A DNA stretch of 64,000 nucleotides from Myxococcales bacterium (GTDB lineage: Bacteria > Myxococcota_A > UBA9160 > UBA4427). Numbering within the stretch: position 1 is the stretch's first letter; each line of letters starts with the position of its first letter. The stretch covers positions 1 to 64,000 of the forward strand of contig DUBZ01000116.1 in the NCBI GenBank assembly GCA_012960035.1. The letters are read 5' to 3'. Made by a program: the position numbers and the translations under genes. Under the pieces are notes generated by a model that saw only the letters and a list, made by a program, of their open reading frames with translations, was not told where the DNA came from and did not search any database. Below are positions 63,428-64,000 of this stretch, piece after piece.

Positions 63428-64000
63428 TCACCCCGGCAGCGCGATCCCGTACAACTTCGACGCGTTGTCCTGAAAGATCTTGCGCTTGCGGGTCTCGCTC
63501 CAATCGACGCTGACTTCGGCGATGTATTCCTGCACGTGCGGGTAGAGGCAGGTCGGATGCGGGAAGTCGGTTTCGAAGAGCACGTTGTCTTCGCCGATTG
63601 CATCGATCAATTTGGTCGGCGCGATCTTTTCGAACCAGAAGCAACCCCAGAAATGATCGCGGAAATATTCCGAGGGCCTCTTCTCGAGGGCGACCTCCGA
63701 TTGTGCGCCGGTTTCAATCCATTCGTAGTCGAGCGATTCGAGGACAAAGGGAATCCAACCGATCCCGCTCTCGACCGAAACGACCTTCAGGTTCGGACAG
63801 CGGTCGAAGATCCCGCTGTAGATCATGTTCGAACAGACACGCGAATTTTCAACAAAGAGCGCGGCCGAGCCCAGCGCCAGACGCCGGCGCATCCCGTTCG
63901 ATGGCCACGCCGCCCGGCCAAACATGTTGAACGAAGTCTCACTCGCACCGATGTGGAAGTTCACCGGGAGTCCCGTGTCGTTGCATGCATCCCAGAAGGG
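63428..64000 (-). CDS. Amidohydrolase family 2 metal-dependent hydrolase (partial)
   Basis: The C-terminal 190 residues of an amidohydrolase_2 protein; the gene continues past the window edge. Visible: VNFHIGASETSFNMFG (metal His region), CPNLKVVSVESGIGWIPFVL-ESLDY, FWFEKIAPTKLIDAIGEDNV-LFETDFPHPTCLYP (catalytic Asp in TDFPH). Such proteins hydrolyse or decarboxylate ring metabolites; the exact substrate cannot be told. Confidence 0.92.
   Translation of the reverse strand, partial: PFWDACNDTGLPVNFHIGASETSFNMFGRAAWPSNGMRRRLALGSAALFVENSRVCSNMIYSGIFDRCPNLKVVSVESGIGWIPFVLESLDYEWIETGAQSEVALEKRPSEYFRDHFWGCFWFEKIAPTKLIDAIGEDNVLFETDFPHPTCLYPHVQEYIAEVSVDWSETRKRKIFQDNASKLYGIALPG

Noticed and set aside
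63133-63603. Long minus-strand frame ending with the microprotein
   Set aside because: The upstream part runs across the amidohydrolase in another frame and is Arg/Ser/Thr-rich. Only the last 29 codons have a ribosome site and sensible composition.

Overview
The window is one continuous stretch of a GC-rich bacterial chromosome. It is densely packed with housekeeping genes. I see no rRNA or tRNA gene, transposase, phage gene or CRISPR array. Gene content suggests an aerobic Gram-negative lineage: TatB/TatC, penicillin-binding protein 1B with a UB2H domain, an LptM-like lipoprotein, glutathione synthesis and a glutathione S-transferase, PII with type I glutamine synthetase, and sigma-54 control. 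Several features resemble the former Deltaproteobacteria (Myxococcota or Binatota grade): a MinD-like ATPase beside a J-like/RodZ-like protein, a DUF6502/DUF5666 pair, NtrC-type regulators, and a luciferase-like oxidoreductase beside an amidohydrolase. The phylum is inference from gene content only.

Layout. 1-10400 (minus strand): translation termination and transcription termination (rho, prfA, prmC), pgeF-rluD, a MinD-like/J-HTH pair, an HNH endonuclease and selA. 10400-20250 (plus): a roughly 1 kb gene-free leader, RNase E/G, rplU, rpmA, obg, proB, proA, a fused nadD-rsfS gene and a ComF-type phosphoribosyltransferase. 20250-32600 (minus): two-component proteins, trxB, an unknown membrane protein, gshA, an M23 peptidase and an aminotransferase. 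32600-39900 (mostly plus): the most unusual region, a sigma-54 signalling locus. 39900-50700: TatB/TatC, enoyl-CoA hydratase, malic enzyme, IclR regulator, PBP1B and argH. 50700-53630 (plus): lptM-like, dapF, dapA and dapB. 53650-58030 (minus): the DUF5666/DUF6502 pair, glnA and glnB. 58600-64000: a Fis-type regulator, sugar/nucleotidyl transferases, a UbiA-like protein, an LLM oxidoreductase and the end of an amidohydrolase.

The sigma-54 locus is the best candidate for an undescribed system. It contains two sigma-54 promoters, one a perfect match to consensus. It has a complete NtrC-type activator, and a paralogue in which a degenerate activator module is fused to a degenerate histidine kinase. 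A two-gene operon (unknown 103-aa protein plus a short PilZ-like protein) is predicted to be transcribed almost without a leader. That operon is followed by three hairpins whose stems covary but whose loops all carry the same 12-nt sequence with seven G residues. The last hairpin ends in a U-tract.

A second theme is small tandem duplications at the 3' ends of genes, several of which include the stop codon (glnA, rplU, trxB, the M23 peptidase and the DHH protein). A third is short GCA/TGC triloop palindromes near gene ends. The NadD-RsfS fusion with an internal ribosome-binding site is the most notable single-gene oddity.
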